Shown piece after piece: positions 45,756-54,887 of a DNA stretch of 64,000 nt (position 1 is the stretch's first letter; every line of letters begins with the position of its first letter). Position numbers and translations under genes: made by a program. This stretch comes from Granulicella sapmiensis. Lineage in GTDB: Bacteria; Acidobacteriota; Terriglobia; Terriglobales; Acidobacteriaceae. The stretch is taken from contig JAMFSR010000002.1 in the NCBI GenBank assembly GCA_026225395.1, positions 35,643 through 99,642 on the forward strand, written 5' to 3'. Below the pieces are notes generated by a model. That model had not been told where the DNA came from. It saw only the letters and a list, made by a program, of their open reading frames with translations, and searched no databases.

Positions 45756-47459
45756 ATGTCTCAAAAAGTAATCATCATCGGGGCTGGCCCGGCTGGCTTA
45801 ACCGCCGCCCTCGAGTTCCTCCGCAAGACCGACATCACCCCCGTCATCCTCGAAGCCAGCACCGAAATCGGCGGCATCTCCCGCACCATTCGCTACAAGG
45901 GAAACCGCATGGATATCGGCGGACATCGCTTCTTCTCCAAGTCCGACCGCGTCATGCAGTGGTGGATGGACCTCATGCCGCCCGACTCCGGCAGTGAAGT
46001 CGCGCCCACCGGCGTCCGCATCAGCTACCAGGGCAAGGAGCGCTCCGTGCCCGCCCGCGCCGTCGCCGTGCCCGCCCATCTCTCCGACGAACCACCCCTC
46101 CGTGGCCTCGGCCCCATTTCGCCGGAGGACACCACCGACGGCGAGCACCCCGCGCCGAATGAGCCCGTCGACGCTCTCCTCGTTGCGCCTCCGCCCGAGT
46201 CCTCTGACCTCGTCATGCTCGTCCGTCCGCGCAAAAGCCGCATCTACTACCTGCGCAAGTTCTTCGATTACCCCATCAAGCTCACCGGCAACACTATCCA
46301 GAACCTCGGCCCCGTGCGCATGTCCAAAATCGGCTACAGCTACGTCATGAGCCGCGTCTCGCCCATCAAGGAAGAAAAGTCGCTCGAAGACTTCCTCATC
46401 AACCGCTTCGGCCGCGAGCTCTACCTCACCTTCTTCAAGAGCTACACCGAAAAGGTCTGGGGCACACCCTGCAATCAAATCTCCGCAGAGTGGGGTGCGC
46501 AGCGCATCAAGGGGCTTTCGCTCACCACGGCCCTCAAGCACTTCGTCAAAAAAGCCTTCACCGCCGCACCGAAGACAAGCGATGACATCTCGCAAAAGGG
46601 CACTGACACCTCGCTCATTGAGCGCTTCCTCTACCCCAAGTTCGGCCCCGGCCAGCTATGGGAGCACGTCGCCGACAAGGTCGCATCCTCCGGCGGCGAG
46701 ATCCATATGCAACAAAAAGTCGACGCCATCATCGTCGAAGGCAACCGCGTCGTCGCCGTAGAAACCGTCAACGCTGCCGGCGAGCGCCAGCGCTTCGAAG
46801 GCGACTACTTCATCTCCACCATGCCCATGCGCGAGCTCGTCCAGGCGCTCAAGACGGACATCCCCGCCAACGTTCGTGAAGTCTCCGACGGCCTCCAGTA
46901 CCGCGACTTCATCACCGTCGGCATACTCGCCAACAAGCTCGACGTCACAGAGTCCGACAAGACCCTCATCAAAGACACTTGGATCTACATCCAGGAGCCC
47001 GACGTTCTCCTCGGCCGCCTGCAGATCTTCAACAACTGGTCGCCCTACATGATCTCCGACCCCACCAAGGTCTGGATCGGCCTCGAGTACTTCTGCTACG
47101 ACACCGACCCTCTCTGGCACATGGCCGACGATGAGCTCAAGACCTTCGCCGCCAGGGAACTCGAAAAAATCGGCATCCTCCACACCGCCGAAGTCCTCGA
47201 CGCCCACGTCGTTCGCGTTCCCAAAACCTACCCCGCCTACTTCGGCACCTACAACCGTTTCGACGAGCTCCGCACTTTCACCGACAGCTTCGAAAACCTC
47301 TTCCTCGTCGGCCGCAACGGCATGCACAAGTACAACAACCAGGACCACTCCATGCTCACCGCCATGGCCGTAGTCGACGGCCTAGCCGCCGGCCACGTCA
47401 ACAAGTCCGCCCTCTGGAGCATCAACACCGAACAGGAGTACCACGAAGAAAAGAAGTAG
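45756..47459 (+). CDS. UDP-galactopyranose-mutase-like FAD-dependent protein
   Basis: 567 residues. The FAD dinucleotide motif [18 protein letters not shown] (4-21) is followed by [13 protein letters not shown] and [19 protein letters not shown], the UGM-like family blocks. [18 protein letters not shown] and [19 protein letters not shown] at the end match the flavin-dependent mutase/oxidoreductase group. About 70 residues of Pro/Glu-rich sequence ([13 protein letters not shown] through [11 protein letters not shown]) are inserted before the [16 protein letters not shown] block. GAGGG precedes the ATG at 45756. A role in sugar-nucleotide ring contraction or a related surface-sugar step is inferred. 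Confidence 0.87.
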   Translation: MSQKVIIIGAGPAGLTAALEFLRKTDITPVILEASTEIGGISRTIRYKGNRMDIGGHRFFSKSDRVMQWWMDLMPPDSGSEVAPTGVRISYQGKERSVPARAVAVPAHLSDEPPLRGLGPISPEDTTDGEHPAPNEPVDALLVAPPPESSDLVMLVRPRKSRIYYLRKFFDYPIKLTGNTIQNLGPVRMSKIGYSYVMSRVSPIKEEKSLEDFLINRFGRELYLTFFKSYTEKVWGTPCNQISAEWGAQRIKGLSLTTALKHFVKKAFTAAPKTSDDISQKGTDTSLIERFLYPKFGPGQLWEHVADKVASSGGEIHMQQKVDAIIVEGNRVVAVETVNAAGERQRFEGDYFISTMPMRELVQALKTDIPANVREVSDGLQYRDFITVGILANKLDVTESDKTLIKDTWIYIQEPDVLLGRLQIFNNWSPYMISDPTKVWIGLEYFCYDTDPLWHMADDELKTFAARELEKIGILHTAEVLDAHVVRVPKTYPAYFGTYNRFDELRTFTDSFENLFLVGRNGMHKYNNQDHSMLTAMAVVDGLAAGHVNKSALWSINTEQEYHEEKK

Positions 47460-47568
47460 CTCATCGTCCTTCGTAGCCGCACAATTCCTTCGCGAAACTT
47501 CGCGCTCTTGCTTCGCGCGCTTTGCGTTCCCGTACTCCAACAAACCCGCACACTGTATCCTGAGCCCC

Positions 47569-47949
47569 ATGAAGAAACTCATCCTCTTCCTCATCCTTGT
47601 CTTCATCATCTTCGTCGCCTACAACCGCCAGCGCCTCTACCTCCGCGACCCCTTCGGCGGCGTCACGCACAACGGCGTCAAGGAAGACGGCGCCCAGGTC
47701 TTCATCAACTACTCCAACGACGTCCTTCTCGAAAACGACCGCGCCCCGGCCTACATCAAGATCATCCAGCACAACGACCACATCGGCGTCCCCGTCAGCC
47801 TCAAGTGCGTCCACTTCATCGTCTGCCTCGCCGACGCCAACCCCGTCACCCTCCTGCTCCCCGAGTCCAACGCCACCATCGAAACCATGGACGGCAAAGC
47901 CGTCACCCTCCACGAAGGCAAGCAGCAAACCACAATCTCCCTCCGCTAA
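47569..47949 (+). CDS. Small membrane-anchored hypothetical protein
   Basis: 126 residues. A single N-terminal span (KKLILFLILVFIIFVAY) anchors a short soluble domain with AQVFINYSNDVLLEND and CVHFIVCLADANPVTLLLPES, a beta-rich pattern. It lies 110 bp after the flavoprotein gene in the same direction. No family recognised. Confidence 0.65.
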   Translation: MKKLILFLILVFIIFVAYNRQRLYLRDPFGGVTHNGVKEDGAQVFINYSNDVLLENDRAPAYIKIIQHNDHIGVPVSLKCVHFIVCLADANPVTLLLPESNATIETMDGKAVTLHEGKQQTTISLR

Positions 47950-48049
47950 ACCTGCACAATCTGGGGCCCCCTATCTCACGCTTTGATGATCGCGGTTGCT
48001 ACGGACTTGCTTCGGCTTTTGCCTTATTCACTATTCACCGCGTGGCAGC

Positions 48050-48652
48050 CTACCGCACGATCGGCTCACCCAGCGAAACCACCACGCGCCCCGCGGTAGC
48101 GTTCAGCACTTCCACAAACGCCACCAGCATAGCGTCCACTCCCGTCACCAGCCCAAACCATCCCCCCAGCTTGCCTGTGCCATAGCCAAAGTCCCCCGCC
48201 GCCAGCAGGAGAAACGTCACCCACAGTAGAAAGAACACGCTCCACACGCCCTTGTTCAGCCGGAAGCTCACGATCCACAACAGCAGCGTCAGGACACCCC
48301 ACAACAGCAGGATCGTTGCGACGGCAGAGGCCGGCGGAGCTTTCAACCATCCTGCTCCAATCGTCCAGCGCAGCAGCGCGAACCACCACCAGAACAAGCC
48401 ATACGACGTAAACGCGACCATCCCAAATGTATTGCCCGCCTTGAACTCCAGCACTCCGGCGATCAACTGCGCAATGCCTCCAAACGCAAACGCCAGCGGC
48501 ACAATCGCCGCCACGGCATCCGGCGTCAGCAGGCCAGCATTCACTGCCGAAAGCGCAATCGTCGTAAGCCCAAACCCCAGCAATCCCAGCGGCCCCGGGT
48601 TGGCCATCTTCAACACAACAGTAGGTGCGGGCGCAGCAATCAAGTCGGACAT
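48050..48652 (-). CDS. satP: Acetate/succinate uptake permease, SatP/YaaH type
   Basis: 200 residues with six spans. The N-terminal signature NPGPLGLLGFGLTTIALS corresponds to the GPR1/FUN34/YaaH family motif NPAPLGLxGFGxTT. WFALLRWTI and a KAPPASAVATILLLWGVLTLLL span fit the family. SatP-type permeases take up acetate or succinate in symport with protons. GGAG lies about ten bases before the ATG. Confidence 0.9.
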   Translation of the reverse strand: MSDLIAAPAPTVVLKMANPGPLGLLGFGLTTIALSAVNAGLLTPDAVAAIVPLAFAFGGIAQLIAGVLEFKAGNTFGMVAFTSYGLFWWWFALLRWTIGAGWLKAPPASAVATILLLWGVLTLLLWIVSFRLNKGVWSVFFLLWVTFLLLAAGDFGYGTGKLGGWFGLVTGVDAMLVAFVEVLNATAGRVVVSLGEPIVR

Positions 48653-48760
48653 GCGGAGTTCACTCCAGTTTTTGCGATGGGATGCACTGCGCGCACCATC
48701 CTACACGCGCACTATTGCAATTTGTCCATCCACCAACCCAGGAGCCATCGCCCCAACCTC

Positions 48761-48822
48761 GGGTGGCCCATCTTTCGCGCTCTTGCAAAGGGTGGGGTAT
48801 CGCGCAAAACGCGACCGCTCTC
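48761..48822. repeat. Two-hairpin intergenic repeat, copy 1
   Basis: Begins GGGTGGCCCATCTTTCGCGC, continues with TTGCAAAGGGTGGGGTAT, then the second hairpin TCGCG-CAAAA-CGCGA (48800-48814). It lies between satP and folK. The first stem is partly degraded in this copy. Confidence 0.7.
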
Positions 48823-48880
48823 TTCCAACCACCCCTACCATGCCGGACAACCAAAACCGCCCAACCCACCAGTTTTTGCT

Positions 48881-49342
48881 TTATTTACTACTCACTGCTT
48901 CCAGCATCTCTCCCACAGTCATCCCCAACACCGGATGCCGCATCCCCCCCGCGATCTCTGCCAACGGCCCCAGTACAAACGCCCTCTCATGCATCGCCGG
49001 ATGCGGCAACACCAGCTCCGCGGTCTCCATCACAACATCGCCTAACATCAGCAGATCCAGATCGATCACCCGCGGCCCCTTCGCAGGAACAAGTGCCCGA
49101 TCCCGCCCCATCGCCAACTCAATCCCCAACAAACCCCGCAACAACTCCAGCGGCGCAAGCTCTGTCTCCAGCAGCACAGCCGCATTCAAAAAACGAGGCT
49201 GTTCCAGATACCCCACCGGCTCCGTGTCATGAAAGCTCGAAACAGCCGCCACTACGCCCAGCGACCCCATCCGCCGCAAAGCCTCGCGCAGGTTCATCTC
49301 ACGATTCCCCAAATTCGAACCCAACGCCAACGCCGCTAACAA
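48881..49342 (-). CDS. folK: 2-amino-4-hydroxy-6-hydroxymethyldihydropteridine pyrophosphokinase
   Basis: About 153 residues. Pyrophosphate transfer to 6-hydroxymethyl-7,8-dihydropterin in folate synthesis. ALALGSNLGNREMNL opens the protein, KGPRVIDLDLLMLGD holds the two metal-binding aspartates and LPHPAMHERAFVL the conserved loop. The start is uncertain: TTG at 49342 has GGAGGG at good spacing; TTG at 49354 would include that site in the coding part. folC at the left end of the window belongs to the same pathway but is 48 kb away. Confidence 0.92.
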   Translation of the reverse strand: MLAALALGSNLGNREMNLREALRRMGSLGVVAAVSSFHDTEPVGYLEQPRFLNAAVLLETELAPLELLRGLLGIELAMGRDRALVPAKGPRVIDLDLLMLGDVVMETAELVLPHPAMHERAFVLGPLAEIAGGMRHPVLGMTVGEMLEAVSSK

Positions 49343-49422
49343 CACACCCTCCAATAGCTCGCTTCGCCGCGATTCGCGTTATCACGCCGCGTTCGACCGG
49401 AACGTGCTTTACCCGGGTTAGA

Positions 49423-49474
49423 AGGGGGCTTCAGCCCCCTGTCTCCGCGCTGAACAAATTGGGGCTTTAGCCCC
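49423..49474. repeat. Pair of GC-rich palindromes between folK and lpxC
   Basis: AGGGGGCTTCAGCCCCCT (49423-49440) is an 8-bp perfect inverted repeat with a two-base loop; GGGGCTTTAGCCCC (49461-49474) is a 6-bp one. Together they look like a REP-type repeat next to the 3' end of lpxC. Only one unit is seen in this window. Confidence 0.55.
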
Positions 49475-49483
49475 GGAGCGCAA

Positions 49484-50413
49484 CTACGCATGCGAAGGCT
49501 GCAACGACCCCAACCCAGCCATCGCACCCGTCTCCGCCACCACGGACGTCTCTTCATACCGATGCGCCAGTTCCCACGCTGACCTATCCCTTAGCAGCCG
49601 CTGCACCAGCGCCGTATGCATCGCATGCCCCGCACGCTCCGCTACCACACGACCCCATATCCGACGCCCCGCCAGCGCCAGATCCCCAATCAAATCCAGC
49701 ACCTTGTGCCGCACAAACTCATCCTCAAACCGCAGCGGCCCATTCTGCACCTGCCCGCCGCCGATAATGATCGCGCACTGGTCCGTCGCCCCGCGAATCA
49801 ACCCCATGTCGCGCAGCATCGGCTCATCCTCGCGAAACCCAAACGTCCGAGCCGGAGCAATCAAACGCCGATAGTCCCCGGCTTCCAGGTCACCCACAAA
49901 CGTCTCATGCCCAATCGGGTCCGGAAAGTCGATCGTGTAATCAATCGAGTACCCCTCACCCGGGTACACCCCAATAAACTTCGATCCGTCCCTTACCTCG
50001 ACAGCCTTCAGAATCCGCAGATACTCCCGCTTCCGCCGCTGGCGCTTCATTCCGCCGTCGAGAATCGCTTCCACATACGGCCGCGCGCTTCCATCCAGAA
50101 TCGGTACCTCAAGGTTGTCGACTTCGACGATCACATTGTCGACGCCCAACCCAATCAACGCCGAAAGCAAATGCTCTGTGGTAGAAATCAGCACGCCCTG
50201 CCGCATCAGGCTCGTGGCATAAGAAACCTTCGCCACATTCCGCCCCGTAGCTGGAATCTCAAAGTTGTCCAGATCAGTCCGCCGAAACACAATCCCCGAC
50301 CCCGCCGGTGCCGGCACCAGCCGCAGCGTAACCTCCGCCCCGGAGTGCAGCCCAACCCCACTAAACCCCAGCGGAGCGTGGATCGTCTGTTCGAATTGAG
50401 GCTCAGTCGCCAG
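49484..50413 (-). CDS. lpxC: UDP-3-O-acyl-N-acetylglucosamine deacetylase, apparent non-standard start codon
   Basis: Zinc deacetylase committing UDP-GlcNAc to lipid A synthesis. From CTG at 50413 the protein has about 309 residues: QTIHAPLGFSGVGLHSG (family N-terminus), STTEHLLSALIGLGVDN with the first zinc His, then HKVLDLIGDLALAG with the second His and Asp, and GHAMHTAL with the catalytic His. The in-frame stop TAG at 50437-50435 is only eight codons upstream of the CTG, and no ATG, GTG or TTG lies between it and the conserved N-terminus. AAGG lies nine bases before the CTG. The next standard start (GTG, end 50317) would delete the first strand. Confidence 0.88.
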   Translation of the reverse strand: MATEPQFEQTIHAPLGFSGVGLHSGAEVTLRLVPAPAGSGIVFRRTDLDNFEIPATGRNVAKVSYATSLMRQGVLISTTEHLLSALIGLGVDNVIVEVDNLEVPILDGSARPYVEAILDGGMKRQRRKREYLRILKAVEVRDGSKFIGVYPGEGYSIDYTIDFPDPIGHETFVGDLEAGDYRRLIAPARTFGFREDEPMLRDMGLIRGATDQCAIIIGGGQVQNGPLRFEDEFVRHKVLDLIGDLALAGRRIWGRVVAERAGHAMHTALVQRLLRDRSAWELAHRYEETSVVAETGAMAGLGSLQPSHA

Positions 50414-50612
50414 GGCTCGTACCTTCGGAGAAAACTACAGGTGACGCAATAAAGACACAGCCTACATCCACCTCCCATCAAGCCGACTGTGGCTTTTTCA
50501 CCACAGTTCCCCCTCCGGCACACTCACAACACCGCGCCCACCGCGTAAACCACAGCGCCCTCTGCGTTAAGGCACTCTCATCCAAACCCCAGGAACGCGA
50601 TAGCCTAACCCC

Positions 50613-51752
50613 ATGGACCTCACCACGCTCCAGGCCTCCGTTGCCGCCTCCGAACCCCGCCTCCTAACCCGCCTCCGCCGGCTGGTAGAAATCGAATCCC
50701 CCTCCGGCGACAAAGCCTCTGTCGATCGCGCCGCCGACCTCGTCTCCACCTGGGCCACCGAACTCGACGCCACCATCAAGCGCCACAAACAAAAGCACTT
50801 CGGCGACGTCCTCGAACTCCGCTTCGGCCCATCGCGCTCCAAACACGGACGCATCCTCCTCCTCGGCCACCTCGACACCGTCTGGCCCCTCGGCACCCTC
50901 GCCAAAATGCCCTTCCGTGCCGCTCAGGGCAAACTCCACGGCCCCGGCATCCTCGACATGAAATCCGGCGTCCTCATGGCCCTCGAAGCCATCGCCGCCC
51001 TCTCGGACACCGGAAATCTCAACCGCCCCATCACCCTCCTCCTCAACTCCGACGAAGAAATCGGCAGCCCGCTCTCCCGCCCCATCACGGAAAAGATCGC
51101 CCAAACCTGCTCCGCCGTCTTCGTCCTCGAACCCGCGCAGGGCCTCGCCTACAAGACTGCCCGCAAGGGCATCGGCAACTACCTCGTCACCGTCGAAGGC
51201 ATTGCTGCCCACTCCGGCGTCGACTTCGACCGCGGCCACTCCGCCATCCTCGAAATGTCCCGCCTCGTGCAAACCATCTCTGCCTTCACCGGCCGCGCTC
51301 CAGGCCTCACCGTCAACGTAGGCACCATCCAGGGCGGCACGCAATCCAACGTAGTCCCCGCCCGCTGCATCGCCGCCGTCGACGTCCGCATCCAGCGCGC
51401 CCAGGACGCCACCAAGGTAGACGAACTCTTCCGCTCGCTCAAGCTCACCGACAAAGCCTGCAAACTAACCATCACCGGCGGCATCAACCGCCCTCCCATG
51501 GAGCGCAAACCCGGCACCATCGCCCTCTTTAAGCAATCCCGCAAACTAGCCGCCCAGCTAGGCTTCACGCTCGACGAAGCATCCACTGGCGGCGGCTCAG
51601 ACGGCAATTTCACCGCCACATTAGGCATACCCACTCTCGACGGCATGGGTTCCATAGGCGCCGGCGCCCACGCCACCCACGAACACATCGACCCCACCCA
51701 CCTCATCCCCCGCACCACCCTTCTAGCCGCCCTCCTAGCCACCACCGACTAA
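50613..51752 (+). CDS. M20-family metallopeptidase (carboxypeptidase G2-like)
   Basis: 379-residue di-zinc peptidase. Metal ligands are visible in LLGHLDTVWP, GPGILDMKSG, NSDEEIGS and ATHEHIDPT, and the dimerisation domain (about 190-300) contains GIAAHSGVDFDRGHSA. Glutamate carboxypeptidases (CPG2/ArgE/DapE/YgeY-like) release terminal glutamate or cleave N-acyl amino acids; the substrate is not resolved. The start is ATG 50613 without a clear ribosome site. A 140-bp gap containing repeat copy 2 precedes the asparaginase-like gene. Confidence 0.9.
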   Translation: MDLTTLQASVAASEPRLLTRLRRLVEIESPSGDKASVDRAADLVSTWATELDATIKRHKQKHFGDVLELRFGPSRSKHGRILLLGHLDTVWPLGTLAKMPFRAAQGKLHGPGILDMKSGVLMALEAIAALSDTGNLNRPITLLLNSDEEIGSPLSRPITEKIAQTCSAVFVLEPAQGLAYKTARKGIGNYLVTVEGIAAHSGVDFDRGHSAILEMSRLVQTISAFTGRAPGLTVNVGTIQGGTQSNVVPARCIAAVDVRIQRAQDATKVDELFRSLKLTDKACKLTITGGINRPPMERKPGTIALFKQSRKLAAQLGFTLDEASTGGGSDGNFTATLGIPTLDGMGSIGAGAHATHEHIDPTHLIPRTTLLAALLATTD

Positions 51753-51760
51753 ACGAAACC

Positions 51761-51823
51761 GGGTGGCCCATCCTTTGCGCTTTTGCAAAGGGTGGGGGTA
51801 TCGCGCAAAGCGCGACCGTTCTC
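51761..51823. repeat. Two-hairpin intergenic repeat, copy 2
   Basis: Begins GGGTGGCCCATCCTTTGCGC; CCATCCTTTGC pairs with GCAAAGGGTGG (one G-T step); the second hairpin TCGCGC-AAA-GCGCGA (51801-51815) is perfect. It lies just after the M20 peptidase stop. Confidence 0.75.
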
Positions 51824-51892
51824 CTACATGCCCTGCACTCACCCGACCCAACCCCCAACCCCCAAAACCCACTCCCCATCTAAACTCGAATA

Positions 51893-52834
51893 GTGCAACA
51901 AACTCTCCTCATCCACGGCGGCGCCTGGGCCATGCCCGACGACGCCATCGCCGCCCACAACACCGGCATCCACGCCGCCCTCACCGCCGGCTGGTCTGCC
52001 CTCCAACGCGGCGGCACCGCCGTCGACGCCGTAGAAGCCGCCATCACCGTCATGGAAGACGACGACACCTTCGACGCCGGCCGCGGCTCCTTCCTCACCC
52101 GCGACGGTCGCGTCCAGCTCGACGCCCTCCTCATGTCCGGCTCCGACCTCCGTGCCGGAGGAGTAGCCTGCGTCGAGCGCCTCCGCAACCCCATCCAGGC
52201 CGCCCGCCTCGTCCTCGAAAAATCCCCACACGTTTACTTCGTCGGCACCGGCGCCGAGCGCTTCGCCACCCAGCACGGCATGCGCCTGGTCGACAACACC
52301 GAGCTCATCGTCCCCCGCGAACGCCAACGCCTCATGGACTTCCAAATCGCCGAAGCAGCCGGCCACAAAGACACCACCTTCTCAGGAAAGCAGAACGAAA
52401 AAGTCTCGCCCTCCGCGCAGGAGTCCCACGACACAGTCGGCGCCGTAGCCCTCGACCAATACGGCAACCTCGCCGCCGGCACCTCCACCGGTGGCACCCT
52501 TTCGAAAGCCCCCGGCCGTGTCGGAGACAGCTCCCTCATCGGCTGCGGCTGCTACGCCGACAACCTCTCCGCCGCCGTCTCCCTCACTGGCTGGGGCGAA
52601 CCCATCATGAAGCTGGTCCTCGGCAAATGGGCTGTAGACCGCGTAGCCGCTGGCGCCACCCCTCAGCAGGCAGCTTCAGACGCCATCGACTACCTCTACA
52701 CCCGCCTCGGCGGCCACGGCGGCATCATCCTCCTCGGTCCCGACGGCAGCATAAGCCTAGCCCACAACACCCCCCGCATGTCCTGGGGCCTCGCCACCCC
52801 CGAAGGCCTCCAACAAGGCGTCACCCGCAACTAA
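51893..52834 (+). CDS. Isoaspartyl peptidase / type 2 L-asparaginase
   Basis: 313-residue Ntn-hydrolase. LLIHGGAWAM opens the alpha chain; autocleavage is expected before Thr in SHDTVGAVALDQYGNLAAGTSTGG, producing the catalytic beta chain. GRVGDSSLIGCGCYAD carries the conserved GDSP-like loop. It hydrolyses isoaspartyl dipeptides and some asparagine. No signal peptide, so cytoplasmic. The start is GTG at 51893 with a poor ribosome site. Confidence 0.92.
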   Translation: MQQTLLIHGGAWAMPDDAIAAHNTGIHAALTAGWSALQRGGTAVDAVEAAITVMEDDDTFDAGRGSFLTRDGRVQLDALLMSGSDLRAGGVACVERLRNPIQAARLVLEKSPHVYFVGTGAERFATQHGMRLVDNTELIVPRERQRLMDFQIAEAAGHKDTTFSGKQNEKVSPSAQESHDTVGAVALDQYGNLAAGTSTGGTLSKAPGRVGDSSLIGCGCYADNLSAAVSLTGWGEPIMKLVLGKWAVDRVAAGATPQQAASDAIDYLYTRLGGHGGIILLGPDGSISLAHNTPRMSWGLATPEGLQQGVTRN

Positions 52835-52869
52835 ATCCAACCCCAATCCACTAGCATCCAATCAAGCGA

Positions 52870-53664
52870 ATGACCCCCGAACTCTTCACCGATCCCGCGG
52901 ACCTGGCCCAAACCCGCCGCCCGCTCACGCCGGAAGAGGCCGACAAGCTCCCGCACCTCCACCGCCTGCTCCTCGGCCACTACGGCCAGCCCAAACCCCG
53001 AGAGCTCTGGGACCCTCTCACCCAGCTCATCTACTCGCTCCTCAGCTCCCGCACCAAAACCCCCACCTCGCACCAGGTCATGCGCGACCTCGAACGCAGC
53101 TTCAAGAGCAGCGACGGCGCCCACGCCGGCCCCGGCAACTGGGAACCCGTCCGCGACGCCTCCATCCCCGACCTCGAGCGCGCCATCGCCATCGTCACCT
53201 TCCCCGAAGTCAAAGCCCCGCAGCTCAAAGAAACCCTCCAGGGCATCACCGCCCGCTACGGCTCGCTCACCTTGGACTTCCTCGCCAAGTACCGCACCGA
53301 AAAAATCCGCAGCTGGCTCGAACAGTTCCCCGGCGTCGGCTCCAAAACCAGCGGCGCTGTCGTCAACTTCAGCACGCTCCGCCGCCGTGCTCTCTGCGTC
53401 GATAGCCACCACCTCCGCGTCGCCCAACGCCTCTGCCTCGTCCCCCGCGCCGACGCCGCCACCACCGAAGAGCGCCTCATGCGCCTCGTCCCGGAAACCT
53501 GGGACGCCGCCATGCTCGACGAGCATCACTCCCTCGTCAAGCTCCACGCCCAAACCCTCTGCACCTTCGCCGACCCTAAATGTGAACCTTGCCCGCTCTT
53601 AAAAATCTGCCCCACCGGCCAGCGCAACGTCAGCGAACTCAAACTAACCCCACCCACCCCTTGA
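52870..53664 (+). CDS. Endonuclease III-like DNA glycosylase with [4Fe-4S] cluster
   Basis: 264 residues. The helix-hairpin-helix is LEQFPGVGSKTSGAVVNF with the catalytic Lys position conserved, and VDSHHLRVAQRL provides the conserved Asp. The cluster loop CTFADPKCEPCPLLKIC has the spacing C-x6-C-x2-C-x5-C. This is base-excision repair of oxidised pyrimidines or related lesions. The N-terminal 40 residues (PLTPEEADKLPHLHRLL) are longer than in E. coli Nth, a feature of some divergent Nth-like proteins. It starts 35 bp after the asparaginase gene and is probably co-transcribed. Confidence 0.9.
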   Translation: MTPELFTDPADLAQTRRPLTPEEADKLPHLHRLLLGHYGQPKPRELWDPLTQLIYSLLSSRTKTPTSHQVMRDLERSFKSSDGAHAGPGNWEPVRDASIPDLERAIAIVTFPEVKAPQLKETLQGITARYGSLTLDFLAKYRTEKIRSWLEQFPGVGSKTSGAVVNFSTLRRRALCVDSHHLRVAQRLCLVPRADAATTEERLMRLVPETWDAAMLDEHHSLVKLHAQTLCTFADPKCEPCPLLKICPTGQRNVSELKLTPPTP

Positions 53665-53678
53665 ACCACCACAACCCC

Positions 53679-53745
53679 GGGTGGCCCATCCTTTGCGCCT
53701 TTTGCAAAGGGTGGGGTATCGTTTGCGGTAGCAAACGACCGCTCT
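53679..53745. repeat. Two-hairpin intergenic repeat, copy 3, with a covarying second stem
   Basis: Begins GGGTGGCCCATCCTTTGCGC like copy 2; the second hairpin is TCGTTTGC-GGTA-GCAAACGA (53719-53738), an 8-bp perfect stem whose sequence differs from the other copies but keeps full pairing. It lies between the glycosylase and a convergent gene. Confidence 0.75.
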
Positions 53746-53797
53746 CTTCTACATCGGCAAGCGACCACTCGCATACGCGCCAGATCCACAACGCGCT

Positions 53798-54538
53798 CTA
53801 ACGTTTCACCTCGCTGCAAGCAACAATCCCCCTTGCATCCAGGTCGCAACTACATCCCTTCCATCCCGTATGCGCCGCCGCGCATGCCTGCCCGGCCAGC
53901 GTATCGTCCTTACCCCAGTGATACGCAATCACCAAGTATTCTTCGTTCTCAAGCATGTCCTTTTTCGAATCGGCAATCTCATCGTCGTCCTGGTCCGGCT
54001 CGTTCAGTGCCTTCGCATCAAGATCGACCGCCAACTGCAGTCCCGCCTTCGCCGCCGGCACATGCCCGCACCGCAACGCGGCACGCCCCATACTCTCCAC
54101 GTAGGTAATATTCGGGTTTGCGGCCGTAGCGCTCACTGCCTGCGTGTAGCTGTCCTCCGCATCGCAGGGGTCCTTCGCATAATCCTGCGCACGCCCCAGA
54201 TTGAAGTAGTCCCGCGGCTCCTTCCCAAGAGCGACCGCCATCTGACAATCCTTCACGCTAGGCACACCCTTATCCCATACATACGAACTGCAACGCCGGT
54301 GCCATGCGTTTGCGTTCTCCGGGTCCAGCCGAAGCGCACGGTCCACAGCAGGCTCAGCCTTTTCCCCGAACCCCGCTTTCTGCAAAACAATCTCCGCAAC
54401 TGTCTGTCGAAACGGCCGCGGCGCATGCATGGTCAGCGCATCCATCTTCGCCCACCGGCTCACCGCCAGCAGCCAGCCGACGAACAACATCGGCAGACAC
54501 AGCACACCAATCCCCGCCACCATCAAAAACTTCCGCAT
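53798..54538 (-). CDS. Membrane-anchored tetratricopeptide-like hypothetical protein
   Basis: 246 residues. An N-terminal span (FLMVAGIGVLCLPMLFVGWLLA) precedes a helical body with TPR-like repeats (AEPAVDRALRLDPENANAWHRR, FNLGRAQDYAKDPCDAEDSYTQA, ALRCGHVPAAKAGLQLAVDLD). Several cysteines (RCSSYVW, VKDCQMA, DPCDAED, GCSCDL) could form disulfides in the periplasm. The start at 54538 is an ATG; GTG at 54544 is also possible. No partner known. Confidence 0.7.
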   Translation of the reverse strand: MRKFLMVAGIGVLCLPMLFVGWLLAVSRWAKMDALTMHAPRPFRQTVAEIVLQKAGFGEKAEPAVDRALRLDPENANAWHRRCSSYVWDKGVPSVKDCQMAVALGKEPRDYFNLGRAQDYAKDPCDAEDSYTQAVSATAANPNITYVESMGRAALRCGHVPAAKAGLQLAVDLDAKALNEPDQDDDEIADSKKDMLENEEYLVIAYHWGKDDTLAGQACAAAHTGWKGCSCDLDARGIVACSEVKR

Positions 54539-54674
54539 CGCCACTCAACTCCACCCGCAGACTTTTTCGGGAAGTATACGCGGTCAAACTCTCATAACCG
54601 GAAACGTTCTCCCTCCAGCAAGTGTCAGCAACCGTACAGACCCCTTGCCCGACGGCGAATATCATTCCCGCACG

Positions 54675-54872
54675 ATGTCGCAGAGAAAGATCCCACCGTT
54701 CGCGCACCGTCACAACCCCGATGGTTCCTGGGACACCATCTGCTCGTTATGCGTCCTCACTGTCGCACACGAAAAAATCGAGTCAGACCTCATCCCTCAC
54801 GAACTCACCCACACCTGCGACCCCGCCCGCCTCGATCGCTTTGCCCAGGAGCTTGTCCGCAAAGACTGGTAG
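54675..54872 (+). CDS. Small hypothetical protein with CxxC
   Basis: 65 residues, MSQRKIPPFAHRHNPDGSWDTI then CSLCVLTVAHEKIESDLIP and HELTHTCDP. The CSLC knuckle with histidines and a later Cys could bind zinc; related short proteins occur as hypotheticals. It is divergent from the TPR-like gene and convergent with the HAD gene. No family name known. Confidence 0.55.
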   Translation: MSQRKIPPFAHRHNPDGSWDTICSLCVLTVAHEKIESDLIPHELTHTCDPARLDRFAQELVRKDW

Positions 54873-54887
54873 CTCCATAGCACCGCA

